From Acidobacteriota bacterium (GTDB taxonomy: Bacteria > Acidobacteriota > Vicinamibacteria > Vicinamibacterales > 2-12-FULL-66-21): 64,000 nt of DNA. Position numbers and translations under genes: made by a program. Under the pieces are notes generated by a model that saw nothing but the letters and a program-made list of their open reading frames with translations, made no database searches and had not been told where the DNA came from. Of this stretch, positions 44,574-53,467 are shown piece after piece. Position 1 is the stretch's first letter. Each line of letters starts with the position of its first letter. The stretch covers positions 1 to 64,000 of the forward strand of contig QHWT01000064.1 in NCBI GenBank assembly GCA_003222675.1. The letters run 5' to 3'.

Positions 44574-45674
44574 ATGAGCGCGATTGCGTTTTACATCTCA
44601 GGCCACGGATTCGGCCACGCCTCGCGGCAGATTCAAATCATCAACGCCGTCGCCGCTCGACTGCCCGCCGTCCAGATCTTTCTGCGCACGTCGGCCGCGC
44701 GCTGGCTGCTCGATCGAACGATCACGCCGCCGTTCATTGTCGATCCCGAGCCTTGCGACATCGGCGTTGTCCAGATCGACAGCCTGCGCCTCGATGCGGG
44801 CGCAACGATCGAGCAGGCGCGCGAGTTCTATCGCACCTTCGGCGAGCGGGCAGAGATCGAAGCCGCGAAGCTGCGCGCGCGCGACGTCGCACTCGTCATC
44901 TCTGACGCGCCGCCGCTGGCCAGCGCGGCCGCCGCCGCAGCCGGCGTCCCGTCGATCGTCGTCTCGAACTTCACGTGGGATTGGATCTATGAGGAGTACC
45001 GCGAGCACCTGTCGAGTGCGCCCGAGCTGATTCCGACGATTCAGGAGGCATATCGCCACGCTCGCGCGGCATGGCGCCTGCCCATGCACGGCGGCTTCGA
45101 AACGTTCCAGACGATCGTGGACGTGCCGTTCGTCGCGCGTCACGCGCGCCACGAACGCTTGGAAACGCGCACGCGCCTCGGCCTGCCGGCGACGGGTCGG
45201 CGACTCGCGCTCTTGTCGTTCGGTGGTTACGGCGTCAGCGACCTCGACCTGCCGTCGCTCGACTGCCTGGACATGTGGGAAGTCGTCGTCACCGGAACGA
45301 CGGCGCCGGGATCGATCCCGCGGGGTGTCCACTTCATCTATGAACAGGATATTTACGATCGCGGCCTGCGCTACGAAGATCTCGTGCACTCGGTCGATGC
45401 CGTCGTCACGAAACCGGGCTACGGGATCATCTCCGAGTGCATCGCGAACGAAACCGCGATCGTGTACACGTCGCGAGGGCGATTTCCGGAATATGACGTT
45501 CTCGTCCGCGAGATGCCACGATATCTGCGGAGCGCGTACATTCATCAGGACTGCCTGCGCGCAGGGCAATGGCGCGCGGCCCTGAATGCCGCGTCAAGCG
45601 CTCCGGCCCCGCCGGAGCATCCGCGCACCGATGGCGCCGCAGTCATCGCTGAAATGATTGCGGCGATCATGTAA
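44574..45674 (+). CDS. Glycosyltransferase family 1-like protein (MurG/Glyco_trans_1_3 fold)
   Basis: The 366-residue protein begins AFYISGHGFGHASRQIQI, a GHGxGHAxR motif found in the acceptor domain of MurG-like transferases and L-arabinokinase N-termini. The C-terminal part contains VVTKPGYGIISECIANETAIVY, the donor-binding KxGxGxxxE pattern. It is GT-B like and soluble. I chose the ATG at 44574, where the Rossmann strand begins. Donor and acceptor are not predictable from context. Confidence 0.75.
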   Translation: MSAIAFYISGHGFGHASRQIQIINAVAARLPAVQIFLRTSAARWLLDRTITPPFIVDPEPCDIGVVQIDSLRLDAGATIEQAREFYRTFGERAEIEAAKLRARDVALVISDAPPLASAAAAAAGVPSIVVSNFTWDWIYEEYREHLSSAPELIPTIQEAYRHARAAWRLPMHGGFETFQTIVDVPFVARHARHERLETRTRLGLPATGRRLALLSFGGYGVSDLDLPSLDCLDMWEVVVTGTTAPGSIPRGVHFIYEQDIYDRGLRYEDLVHSVDAVVTKPGYGIISECIANETAIVYTSRGRFPEYDVLVREMPRYLRSAYIHQDCLRAGQWRAALNAASSAPAPPEHPRTDGAAVIAEMIAAIM

Positions 45675-45861
45675 TTCGAAGCGTCATTCACTGTCACCTA
45701 CGACTTCACGCAGAGGTCGGAGAGCAGTGCAGAGCGTTTTTTGACGTACACGATTTGAAGCTCTCCGCGAGCTCGGCGTGAGTACGTCCGTGGCACGCGA
45801 CCGCAGTCGCGTACGATCTCATCTTCGTGATAAAACCCTTGTCCGTGTCTCAAGGAGTCGC
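45675..45861. other. Gap between glycosyltransferase and M24 peptidase genes
   Basis: The 187-base gap holds no gene that I can support. The AAGGAG at 45852-45857 is the ribosome-binding site of the next gene. No tandem repeat or terminator is obvious here, which is unusual for this window. Confidence 0.45.
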
Positions 45862-47181
45862 ATGTTCAGTCGTCGATCCTTTCTCTGGTCCTCCACCGCC
45901 GCCGTGATCGTCAGCCGCGCACCGCGGCTCTTCGCGCGCGATGCGCAGCGCGCCGAGCGCGCACCGATCGAGTCGGGACCGCTGCCAGCGTCCATCGCAG
46001 CGCTCACGTCGATGCGCGACCAGGCGCGGCCGATCACGAACGACGAACGGCGGAAGCGAATCGAGCGCGCGAAGGCGTTGATGGCGCAGTCCAAGATCGA
46101 CGCGCTGATGCTCGCCGGCGGCACGTCGATGGCCTACTTCATGAACATGCGCTGGGGCGGCAGCGAACGGCTGTTCGCGGTGGTGATCCCGCTCAGGGGC
46201 GACCCGTTCTTCGTCTGTCCTGCCTTTGAACGGGAGCGCGCGGAAGAACTGATCGCGCTGGGCCCGTTCGGCAGCGATCAGGCGGACATCCGCACGTGGC
46301 AGGAGGACGAGAGCCCGTTCCTGCGCGTCGCCCAGGGATTGAAGGATCGCGGCATCGCGACGGGACGCCTGGGCGTCGAAGAGACCGTGAAGTTCGTGTT
46401 CGCCGACAGCGTCGCGCAGGCGGCGCCGCAGCTGAAGGTCGTCAGCGGCACGCCGATCACCGGCGGCTGCCGGATGATCAAGGACGATCACGAGATCGCG
46501 CTGATGCGCCTCGCGTCGCAGGCGACGCTGAAAGTGTACGAGGCCGTGTTCCGCGCGCTCGAGCCGGGCATGACGCAGAACACGGTTTCGGGATTGATCG
46601 GACAAGCTTATCGCCGCGTCGGCTTTCCCGGTGAAGCCAGCGTGCAGGTTGGCGGGTACACGGCACTCCCCCACGGATCAATCCAGCCGCAGGTGATCAA
46701 GACAGGCTCGATCGTCATGCTCGATGATGGCTGCACGGTCGAAGGCTACCAGTCGGACATCACGCGGACCTTCGTCATCGGCAAGGCAACCGACAAAATG
46801 AACAAGGTGTTCGACATCGTAAAGCAGGCTCAGACCGCCGCGCTCCGCGCCGCGCGTCCCGGCCTGCCGCTCGAGCAGCTCGATGCCGTCGCGCGGAAGG
46901 TTATCGTCGACGCGGGCTACGGGCCGGGCTACAAGTACTTCACGCACCGCCTCGGGCACGGCATGGGCATGGACGGACACGAGTGGCCGTACCTCGTGAA
47001 GAACAACATGTTCGGCTGGGAGAAGGCGCTGACGCTGCAGCCCGGCATGGTCTTCAGCGACGAACCGGGGATTTACATTCGCGGGGAGTTCGGCGTGCGA
47101 CTCGAAGACGATATGCACGTGACGGGCGATGGCGCAGAACTCTTCACGCCTCAATCAGAATCGCTGGAGAAACCATTCTGA
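45862..47181 (+). CDS. Tat-exported M24 peptidase (Xaa-Pro aminopeptidase-like)
   Basis: The 439-residue protein has a twin-arginine signal (MFSRRSFLWSSTAAVIV). It has a creatinase N-terminal domain and a pita-bread M24 domain with all five metal ligands in order: Asp in MLDDG, Asp in SDITRTF, His in HRLGHGMGMDGH, Glu in SDEPGIY and Glu in VRLEDDM. It should cleave Xaa-Pro bonds outside the cytoplasm. AAGGAG stands just upstream of the ATG. Downstream is the second copy of the ~110-bp dispersed element. Confidence 0.92.
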   Translation: MFSRRSFLWSSTAAVIVSRAPRLFARDAQRAERAPIESGPLPASIAALTSMRDQARPITNDERRKRIERAKALMAQSKIDALMLAGGTSMAYFMNMRWGGSERLFAVVIPLRGDPFFVCPAFERERAEELIALGPFGSDQADIRTWQEDESPFLRVAQGLKDRGIATGRLGVEETVKFVFADSVAQAAPQLKVVSGTPITGGCRMIKDDHEIALMRLASQATLKVYEAVFRALEPGMTQNTVSGLIGQAYRRVGFPGEASVQVGGYTALPHGSIQPQVIKTGSIVMLDDGCTVEGYQSDITRTFVIGKATDKMNKVFDIVKQAQTAALRAARPGLPLEQLDAVARKVIVDAGYGPGYKYFTHRLGHGMGMDGHEWPYLVKNNMFGWEKALTLQPGMVFSDEPGIYIRGEFGVRLEDDMHVTGDGAELFTPQSESLEKPF

Positions 47182-47185
47182 TCGC

Positions 47186-47340
47186 CGGGTCCAAAGACCC
47201 GGCCTGCCATCGAACTGTAGGGCGGGTCTTTAGCAGGCTGCTGAAGAAGAAGACAGCCCTACGGATTTGGTGATTTCTGGATTGGGTAATCTGGTGATTG
47301 TGCTTCGCACGCGCTCCCGCGCGTGCGTCTAGAGACCCGC
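47186..47340. repeat. Dispersed ~110-bp element, copy 2, with flanking palindrome
   Basis: Bases 47223-47330 match 10531-10641 with few changes. Here the ends form a perfect 9-bp inverted repeat (GGCGGGTCT at 47221-47229, AGACCCGCC at 47333-47341). A further GGGTCCAAAGACCC hairpin precedes it at 47190-47203. It again sits between convergent genes. Confidence 0.8.
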
Positions 47341-47345
47341 CGGGG

Positions 47346-48035
47346 CTATTTCACGCACGTCACCAGCGACCAGATCTTCGGGACGTTCACCTTTTCAATC
47401 GACACGGGCTTCAGATCCGTCTGCGCGACGAACGCGGGCAGGTCCAGGTCCGACTTGAAGCCGATGTGAACGGTGAAAGGAGAGATCAGGCGTTCGATGC
47501 GCGAGAGAATCGGGTTGGGACTGAGGAAGTGGTTGAGAAAGATGATCCGTCCGCCAGGTCGGCATACACGACGCATCTCCTGCGCGACTTTCACGGGATC
47601 GGGGACGACGCTGATCAAGTACGGCGCGTAGACGATGTCGAAGGCATTGTCGGCGAACTTCAGGTCGGCGGCATCCATCTGCAGCAGACGGACGGGCGCG
47701 GCGTCCTTGCGCGCGGCGCGCTCGCGCGCCTTCTCGAGCATGGACGACGAAAAATCAATCCCCGTGACGGTCGCTTCGCGTGGATAGAGCGAGAGATTGA
47801 TCCCCGTGCCGACGCCAACCTCGAGCACGCGCTCCCCCGGCTGAATGTTCATCCGCTCGATGGCTCGAAGGCGCCCGGGGTGCAGTGTGGGACCGAAGAT
47901 GAGATCGTAGACGTTCGCGAGCTTGTCGTAGACGCCTTCGACGAAATCGTTTTCAACGGCGGCGACGGAGAGCGCCCGTGTGGCCGCATCACCCGTCACG
48001 TTTTCAGTCTCTGTCTTGCGCTCGAATAACGCCAT
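47346..48035 (-). CDS. SAM-dependent methyltransferase, PmtA/UbiE-like
   Basis: The 229-residue methyltransferase has motif I VLEVGVGTGINLSLYP, the post-motif I aspartate in VTGIDFSSSM and a VYAPYLISVVPDP motif. The N-terminal VYDKLANVYDLIFGPTLHPGR resembles bacterial phosphatidylethanolamine N-methyltransferases of the PmtA type. It may make phosphatidylcholine or methylate a quinone. The ATG at 48035 is preferred over 48155, which would run through the upstream gene. Confidence 0.82.
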   Translation of the reverse strand: MALFERKTETENVTGDAATRALSVAAVENDFVEGVYDKLANVYDLIFGPTLHPGRLRAIERMNIQPGERVLEVGVGTGINLSLYPREATVTGIDFSSSMLEKARERAARKDAAPVRLLQMDAADLKFADNAFDIVYAPYLISVVPDPVKVAQEMRRVCRPGGRIIFLNHFLSPNPILSRIERLISPFTVHIGFKSDLDLPAFVAQTDLKPVSIEKVNVPKIWSLVTCVK

Positions 48036-48054
48036 CGCAGAAGCGCTGACTATA

Positions 48055-49899
48055 TCACGCGCCCAGCGCGTCAATAACCCCGAGCGCCACATCGATGGCC
48101 TTCGGTGTCGCACTGATTTGCACGCCCTGTACCAGGGGACGGATCTGCCCGGCAATTTCGCGCGCGATCGTCAAACCCTCTTCGGCGGCTCGCCCGTTTG
48201 TCTCGGCCCGCCTCATCCGCTCGATGACGGCGTCGGGTACGCGGACGCCCGGGACTTCGTTCGCCATGTACTCGGCGTGTCGCGTGCTTTCGAGCGGCAG
48301 GATTCCGGCGATGATCGGCACATCGTGCGTTCGAACACGCACGATGAACGCCTCGAACTCCGCCAGATCGAACACCGGTTGCGTCATCGCGAACTCGGCG
48401 CCCGCCTGCACCTTGTAGGCGAATCGCCGCAACTCTTCGTCGAGGTTGAAGGCGCCCGGATTCACCGCGACGCCGATGTGAAATGCGGTGGGCTCGCCAA
48501 TCGGCTGCCCGCCGATGTCGAGACCGCGATTCAACTGCGCGACGACATTCGTGAGCCCGATCGAGTCGACGTCCTGAACCGCGGTCGCGTCGGGATAGTC
48601 GCCGATGCGCGGCGGGTCGCCCGTGACGAGGAGCACGTTGCGCACGCCCATCGAGTGCGCGCCAAGCAGATCCGACTGCATGGCGAGCAGGTTACGATCG
48701 CGGCAGGCGTAGTGAAGGATCGTCTCCACGCCCGCCTGCTGCTGCACGAGCAGCGCGGCGGCCAGCGCGCTCATGCGCGCGCTCGCGCGCGGACCGTCCG
48801 GAACGTTCACGAGATCGATGCCGCGGATCTTCAGCTGCCGTGCCTGCTCGATGAGCGCGGCGGCCTGATAGCCGCGCGGCGGCAGCAGCTCCACGCTGAT
48901 TGGAAAGCCGCCGCGCGCGAGTGTGTGCGCCATGCGCGACTTCTGCGCACGCAGTACGGGCGTCACCGCCGGCTTGCGCGTGACGCCGCTCGCGGGATCC
49001 CGCTTCTGACGGATTGCCGCCGGCGCCAGCGCCCGCACGGCCATCTTGATATGGCGGATGTGATCCGGCGTGGTGCCGCAGCAGCCGCCCACGAGGCGCA
49101 CGCCGCTGTTGATGAACCGGCGCGCATAGGACGCCATGTATTCCGGCGAGCACAGGTAGAGGTTCCGCCCCTCGATCTCGCGCGGCCGGCCCGCGTTCGG
49201 TTGCGCGGACAGCTTGACGTGGGCAACGTGCGACATCCGCTCGATCGTCTCGAGCATCGCGGCCGGTCCCACGCTGCAGTTCAGGCCGACCACGTCCGCG
49301 CCCGCCGCTTCGAGCTGGGGCACGAAGGTTTCGGGTGCAACGCCGTCCAGGCTGTTGCCGTCCTCTTCCGTCGTCATCTGCGCGACGATCGGGAGCGCGC
49401 AGACGCTGCGCACTGCGCGAATCGCGGCGCCGATCTCGTTCACGTCGCGAAACGTCTCGAGGACGAAGAGATCGACGCCCCCCTCGACCAGCGCACGCGC
49501 CTGCTCCCGGAAGTACTCCTCGGCCTCGTCGACACCGGTCTTCCCCCACGGCTCCACGCGAATGCCGAGAGGACCGATCGCGCCGGCCACATACACACTG
49601 TCGCGGGCCGCGTGACGCGCGATGCGCGTCCCCTGCACGTTGATCGCGTGCACACGATCCGCCAGGCCGAACGCCCCGAGCTTCACGCGATTCGCGCCAA
49701 ACGTGTTCGTCTCGATGACGTCCGCGCCGGCACGCGCGTAGGCCTGGTGCACTTCCGCCACGAGATCGGGCTGCGTCAGGTTCAACTCGTCGAACGACCG
49801 GTTCAAAAACACCCCGCGCCCGTACAGCATCGTCCCCATCGCGCCGTCACAGACCAGCACGCGCGTGTCGAGTTCAGTCCGGAAGTCAGGCAGTGCCAT
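48055..49899 (-). CDS. Bifunctional homocysteine S-methyltransferase / 5,10-methylenetetrahydrofolate reductase
   Basis: The 614-residue fusion has an N-terminal homocysteine methyltransferase domain with the zinc cysteines Cys208 (GLNCSVGP) and Cys273-Cys274 (GGCCGTTP). Its C-terminal MetF-like TIM barrel (from about residue 320, ISVELLPPRGY and NVLLVTGDPPR) reduces 5,10-methylene-THF with a flavin. It resembles YitJ of Bacillus. It could couple methyl group generation to methionine synthesis without cobalamin. It overlaps the phosphoesterase gene by 14 bases. Confidence 0.93.
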   Translation of the reverse strand: MALPDFRTELDTRVLVCDGAMGTMLYGRGVFLNRSFDELNLTQPDLVAEVHQAYARAGADVIETNTFGANRVKLGAFGLADRVHAINVQGTRIARHAARDSVYVAGAIGPLGIRVEPWGKTGVDEAEEYFREQARALVEGGVDLFVLETFRDVNEIGAAIRAVRSVCALPIVAQMTTEEDGNSLDGVAPETFVPQLEAAGADVVGLNCSVGPAAMLETIERMSHVAHVKLSAQPNAGRPREIEGRNLYLCSPEYMASYARRFINSGVRLVGGCCGTTPDHIRHIKMAVRALAPAAIRQKRDPASGVTRKPAVTPVLRAQKSRMAHTLARGGFPISVELLPPRGYQAAALIEQARQLKIRGIDLVNVPDGPRASARMSALAAALLVQQQAGVETILHYACRDRNLLAMQSDLLGAHSMGVRNVLLVTGDPPRIGDYPDATAVQDVDSIGLTNVVAQLNRGLDIGGQPIGEPTAFHIGVAVNPGAFNLDEELRRFAYKVQAGAEFAMTQPVFDLAEFEAFIVRVRTHDVPIIAGILPLESTRHAEYMANEVPGVRVPDAVIERMRRAETNGRAAEEGLTIAREIAGQIRPLVQGVQISATPKAIDVALGVIDALGA

Positions 49900-50581
49900 G
49901 GAATTCGTATTCGAGCGAACGGCTGTCGATCAGCAGGTACGAGCGCGCGACGAGGTCCAAGCCGATCGATCGGACGCCTTCCCGCTCCTGTTCACTGAAG
50001 CGGTGATGATGGCCGAACAGGTGCAGGCGCGGCTGCATTGCCTGGAGCACCTCGTTGATCTGACTCTTTCCCGCATCCGGACCGCGCCCGCCCGGCAACG
50101 GCCTGAACGGTTTCGCCGCTTCGTGCGTCAGAAGGAGGTCGACGCCGCTGAGCGCTTTGGATGCCTCGACGTGCTCGCGGACAAAGTGGCGCCGCTTATC
50201 GGCGAGTTCCGTCGCCCGCGCGCTCCCCTTCTTTGGGTGCGGCAGCGCCAATGCCGGCGTTTCGTACCACGTCGGGGCGAATGTTCCGCCGAGTCCTGCG
50301 ATCCGCACGTGATCGCCGGGTCTGAAGAGCCCGCCTATATCGAGGGCCGTGCCGTTGGGAATGTACCGCAGATCCAGCGGCAGATCGCCGGCGGCGATCG
50401 CATCGAAATTGTCGTTGTTGCCGTGGATCCAGTAGACGGGAGCGCCGAGCGGCTCGTATCGCCCCTCATCGGTCGCGATGTCGCCTACGCACAACCAGAA
50501 CGGCACCTCCGGATGCCGATCGATCACGCGGCGCGCCTCTTCAAACGCGCCGTGAATATCCCCTAGCGCCCCGAACAGCAT
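49886..50581 (-). CDS. Calcineurin-like metallophosphoesterase
   Basis: The 231-residue protein shows the five metal-binding motifs in order: GDIHG, GDIAT, GNND, THEA and GHHH. It is soluble and single-domain. Substrates of such enzymes range from nucleotides to nucleic acids and cannot be set here. I choose the ATG at 50581, because further upstream is the short-repeat gap. It is upstream of the fused methionine enzyme. Confidence 0.88.
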   Translation of the reverse strand: MLFGALGDIHGAFEEARRVIDRHPEVPFWLCVGDIATDEGRYEPLGAPVYWIHGNNDNFDAIAAGDLPLDLRYIPNGTALDIGGLFRPGDHVRIAGLGGTFAPTWYETPALALPHPKKGSARATELADKRRHFVREHVEASKALSGVDLLLTHEAAKPFRPLPGGRGPDAGKSQINEVLQAMQPRLHLFGHHHRFSEQEREGVRSIGLDLVARSYLLIDSRSLEYEFHGTA

Positions 50582-50708
50582 TTGGTGATTTGTAGTCTTG
50601 GCGATCCGGTGACGTGGTTTCGCGCGGCTCCGGCCGCCCCTGAAAGCACACGCGCAAACGCGTGCGATGCTCAATCACCAGATCATCCGATTGCCAAATC
50701 ACCAAGTC
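50582..50708. repeat. Octamer repeat pair (ATTTGGTGATTTG / CAAATCACCAAG)
   Basis: The gap between the nuoI and phosphoesterase genes begins with TTTGGTGATTTG units and ends with CCAAATCACCAAG. Between them are GCGCGGCTCCGGCCGC and ACACGCGCAAACGCGTGC hairpins. It is the same type as 8041-8163. Confidence 0.6.
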
Positions 50709-51134
50709 CTATTTGTTCACGCTCGCGGGCACCAGCAGGTCGGTCTTGTCCCAGATGAAGTCCTTGTTGCTGTAGACCGCGAGCTCGTAGTCCTTACCCA
50801 TGAAGATCGCAGACACCGGGCAGGCTTCCTCGCAATACCCGCAGAAGATGCAGCGCGTCTTGTGAATCTGGTAGACCTTCGCGTAACGCGGACCGGCCTG
50901 GACGCTGCCGTCGTTTTCGGCGGCTTCCAGGTAGATCGCATCAGCCGGACACGCTACGGCGCACAGGCCGCACGCGACGCACTTCTCGAGCCCGTTCTCA
51001 TCCCGCATCAGCACCTGCTTGCCGCGCCATTTCGGGAACACCGGGATTTTCTCGTCCGGGTAGTTGACGGTGATCTTCTTCTTGAAGATGTGCTTGAAGG
51101 TGGTCGCAAAGCCGACGATGAACGCACGGATCAT
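50709..51134 (-). CDS. nuoI: NuoI-type 8Fe ferredoxin subunit of NADH-quinone oxidoreductase
   Basis: The 141-residue protein has two 4Fe-4S clusters, with cysteines at 52, 55, 58, 62 and 95, 98, 101, 105 (CVACGLCAVACP and CIFCGYCEEACP). The N-terminal KHIFKKKITVNYPDE and RGKQVLMRDENGLEKC blocks are diagnostic for complex I subunit NuoI. No other nuo gene is nearby, so it stands apart from the operon. It may serve complex I from a distance or be a second copy. Confidence 0.9.
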   Translation of the reverse strand: MIRAFIVGFATTFKHIFKKKITVNYPDEKIPVFPKWRGKQVLMRDENGLEKCVACGLCAVACPADAIYLEAAENDGSVQAGPRYAKVYQIHKTRCIFCGYCEEACPVSAIFMGKDYELAVYSNKDFIWDKTDLLVPASVNK

Positions 51135-51149
51135 ATCCAGTGATCATAG

Positions 51150-51340
51150 CAAATCGTGAATCCCTGATCCCTGATCCTGAATCCCTCATCCACAATCGAC
51201 CATCGTCCGTCGCGGATCGCGAATCCGGGTGGGCGCATCTCGCGCGCGGTGTAGCCATTCGCGATGGGGGATTTAAGACTCTCGATGCAGGATTGCGGAT
51301 CAGGGATCCCGGATCAGGGATAAGGGATTGGCGATGCTAT
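51150..51340. repeat. ATCCCTG heptamers facing GGATCAGGGAT units
   Basis: Bases 51157-51191 repeat ATCCCTGA units on a 7-base period, and bases 51294-51330 hold the facing GGATCAGGGATC units; the two could form a large hairpin. It lies between the divergent nuoI and lytS-type genes and covers the lytS-type promoter region. Confidence 0.7.
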
Positions 51341-51343
51341 ACT
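51338..51343 (+). promoter_or_regulatory. TATACT -10 element of the LytS-type gene
   Basis: TATACT ends 10 bases before the TTG at 51354, at the edge of the short-repeat array. No ribosome-binding site is present. Confidence 0.45.
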
Positions 51344-51353
51344 TACAGCCAGC

Positions 51354-52673
51354 TTGGAAAGCCAGTCGAAGCTGTTGTCGAGTGAGCAGGTTGTCCTGAC
51401 CACGCTCATGGCGAAGCTCGCCGTCGGGGCGGTGCTCTCGACGATGCTCGTGCGTTTTCCGTGGTTCCGGAAGATCCTGCTGACCGAAAAGCGCGATTGG
51501 CCCGAACGGCTGATCTTCGCGGCGAGCCTCGGGTTGCCCCTGACGGCAGGCGTCCTCTGGCGCGTCCTCCTGAACAACAACGCCGCCGACCTCACGTTGT
51601 CGGGCGCGTTCCTGGCGGGTCTCCTCGCCGGCCCGTATGCCGGCGCCATCGTAGGCGCGATGGTTGGCATTCCCGCATTCGCTGCCAAAGAATTCGCCGC
51701 GCTGCCCTTCGCCGTCGGCTGCGGATTTGCGGGTGGCGGGTTGCGCGAGATCTGTCCCCCCGAAGCGATCTGGCACTTCTCCCCACTCTTCTTCACCGGA
51801 CTCCACCGGCACGTGTGGAAACTGGTGCGTCGGTTCGAGATCGACTGGGTCGTGATCCTGCTCGCGGTGCCGATCGGGCTGGAGATCATCCTCCAGGCTG
51901 TCGGCTATCGCTGGCCGACGCGCGTGTTCGTGATCCCGGGCCAGACGCCGGTGCTGTGGTTGTGTGTGATTTTCGCGACCGTGCTGTCGGTCGCCATTCC
52001 GATCAAGATCTGGAACAGCGCGCGCATCGAACACCGGCTGCAGGAACAGGAGAAGCTCCTGATGGCAGCGCAGCTCGACGCGCTCGCGAGTCAAATCAAC
52101 CCGCATTTCCTCTTCAATACGCTGACGTCGATCTCGTCGCTCATTCGATCGCAGCCCGAGACGGCGCGCACGTTGATCGTGAAGCTCTCGGGCCTGCTCC
52201 GGCGATTGCTGCGCAGCCAGGAATACTTCGTGCCCCTGCGCGAAGAGCTCGAAGCCATCGATGAGTATCTCGACATCGAGAGCGTCCGCTTCGGCCCGAA
52301 GCTCCGGGTGGAGAAGCACATCGATCCGTCCACACTCGACCTGATCGTTCCGAGCATGCTGCTGCAGCCGCTCGTCGAGAACTCGATCAAGCACGGGTTG
52401 TCGCAGAAGATCGGTGAAGGGTGCATCACGATCCGGAGCTCGCGCGAAAACGGCCACGCGATGATCGACGTCATCGACAATGGCCTCGGCGTGCCGGCGG
52501 GCGACGCCGCGCGGGCAAAAGGCACTGGCATCGGGCTCCGGAACGTCAACGAGCGCCTGCGCGTGATCTACGGCGCGAATTACCAGCTCCAGCTCGATAG
52601 CGTACCCGGCGAAGGCACCTGCGCGCGGATCGTCATCCCGGAGCTCGAGGCGCCCGCGCGTATCACCGCCTGA
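51354..52673 (+). CDS. LytS family sensor histidine kinase
   Basis: The 439-residue kinase has five to six N-terminal membrane segments of the 5TM-LYT type. A linker helix (ARIEHRLQEQEKLLMAAQLDAL) leads into the His_kinase region with ASQINPHFLFNTLTSISSL, in which His is the phosphorylation site. The ATPase domain shows VENSIKHGL, DNGLGVP and GIGLRNVNERL. The start codon appears to be TTG. It is followed after 2 bases by its LytTR response regulator. Confidence 0.9.
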   Translation: MESQSKLLSSEQVVLTTLMAKLAVGAVLSTMLVRFPWFRKILLTEKRDWPERLIFAASLGLPLTAGVLWRVLLNNNAADLTLSGAFLAGLLAGPYAGAIVGAMVGIPAFAAKEFAALPFAVGCGFAGGGLREICPPEAIWHFSPLFFTGLHRHVWKLVRRFEIDWVVILLAVPIGLEIILQAVGYRWPTRVFVIPGQTPVLWLCVIFATVLSVAIPIKIWNSARIEHRLQEQEKLLMAAQLDALASQINPHFLFNTLTSISSLIRSQPETARTLIVKLSGLLRRLLRSQEYFVPLREELEAIDEYLDIESVRFGPKLRVEKHIDPSTLDLIVPSMLLQPLVENSIKHGLSQKIGEGCITIRSSRENGHAMIDVIDNGLGVPAGDAARAKGTGIGLRNVNERLRVIYGANYQLQLDSVPGEGTCARIVIPELEAPARITA

Positions 52674-52675
52674 AC

Positions 52676-53467
52676 ATGCACGAACACGACCTCAGGACCG
52701 TCGTCGTGGACGATGAGCAGCTGGCGCGGGAGGAATTGTGCTTTCTCCTGCAGCAGCTCGGGGGCGTCGAGGTCGTCGGCCAGGCCGGGAACGGCGTCGA
52801 AGCGTTGCGTGTCATCGAAGAGCATCAGCCCGATCTCGTGATGCTGGACGTGCAGATGCCGGGGATCACCGGCTTCGAGGTCGCGCGGCGCGTCGTGCAG
52901 GCGGGCCTCGAATCGCAGGTGGTGTTCGTTACGGCGTTCGACCAGTACGCCATCGAGGCCTTCGATGTGAACGCGGTTGATTACGTGTTGAAGCCGGTCG
53001 AACCAGCGCGGCTGACGACCGCGGTCGAGCGGGTCAGGCGCCGGTTGTCGGCCGAGCGGACCGCGCAGAAACCGTTGTCCGGCGAGGAATTCGATCGGCT
53101 GTTGCAGGCGCTGTCGGAGCGCCACGAGCGCCGCGAACAGCTCGCCCTCAAGGTGGCCGAGCGCTTCCTGCTGGTCCATACCGACGAGGTGGTCCATGCT
53201 TCCGTGGAGGACGATCAGATCCGGGTTGTAACGAACAGCTTGTCTGGAACGTCCAACTATCGGACACTGGATGAACTGCAGGCGCGGCTGGATCCTGCGG
53301 TATTCTGGAGAGTGCACCGGTCGCACCTCGTCAACATCAACAAAATCAAGGAGATCGTCCCCTGGTTCAGCCGGAATTACATCCTGAAGATGAAGGACGG
53401 AAAGGGGACCGAGATCCCGGTGAGCCGGTCGCAGACGCGCCGTCTCCGGGAGTACCTGAAGCTATGA
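52676..53467 (+). CDS. LytTR-family response regulator
   Basis: The 263-residue protein has a receiver domain with phospho-acceptor Asp58 (LVMLDVQMPG). A linker (residues ~125-155) joins it to a LytTR DNA-binding domain (~160-263; FWRVHRSHLVNINKIKEI). Partner of the adjacent LytS-type kinase. Its stop overlaps the start of the signal peptidase gene (ATGA at 53464-53467), so the three genes are one operon. Targets are unknown. Confidence 0.94.
   Translation: MHEHDLRTVVVDDEQLAREELCFLLQQLGGVEVVGQAGNGVEALRVIEEHQPDLVMLDVQMPGITGFEVARRVVQAGLESQVVFVTAFDQYAIEAFDVNAVDYVLKPVEPARLTTAVERVRRRLSAERTAQKPLSGEEFDRLLQALSERHERREQLALKVAERFLLVHTDEVVHASVEDDQIRVVTNSLSGTSNYRTLDELQARLDPAVFWRVHRSHLVNINKIKEIVPWFSRNYILKMKDGKGTEIPVSRSQTRRLREYLKL

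Noticed and set aside
45675-45861. Possible tRNA or small RNA gene in the gap before the M24 peptidase
   Set aside because: No cloverleaf, no TTC-loop consensus (GGTTCRANNCC) and no strong stem-loop with a T-run was found.
47980-49998. 672-codon plus-strand frame opposite the homocysteine methyltransferase fusion
   Set aside because: Shadow of a well-supported minus-strand gene; no recognisable domain and no ribosome-binding site.
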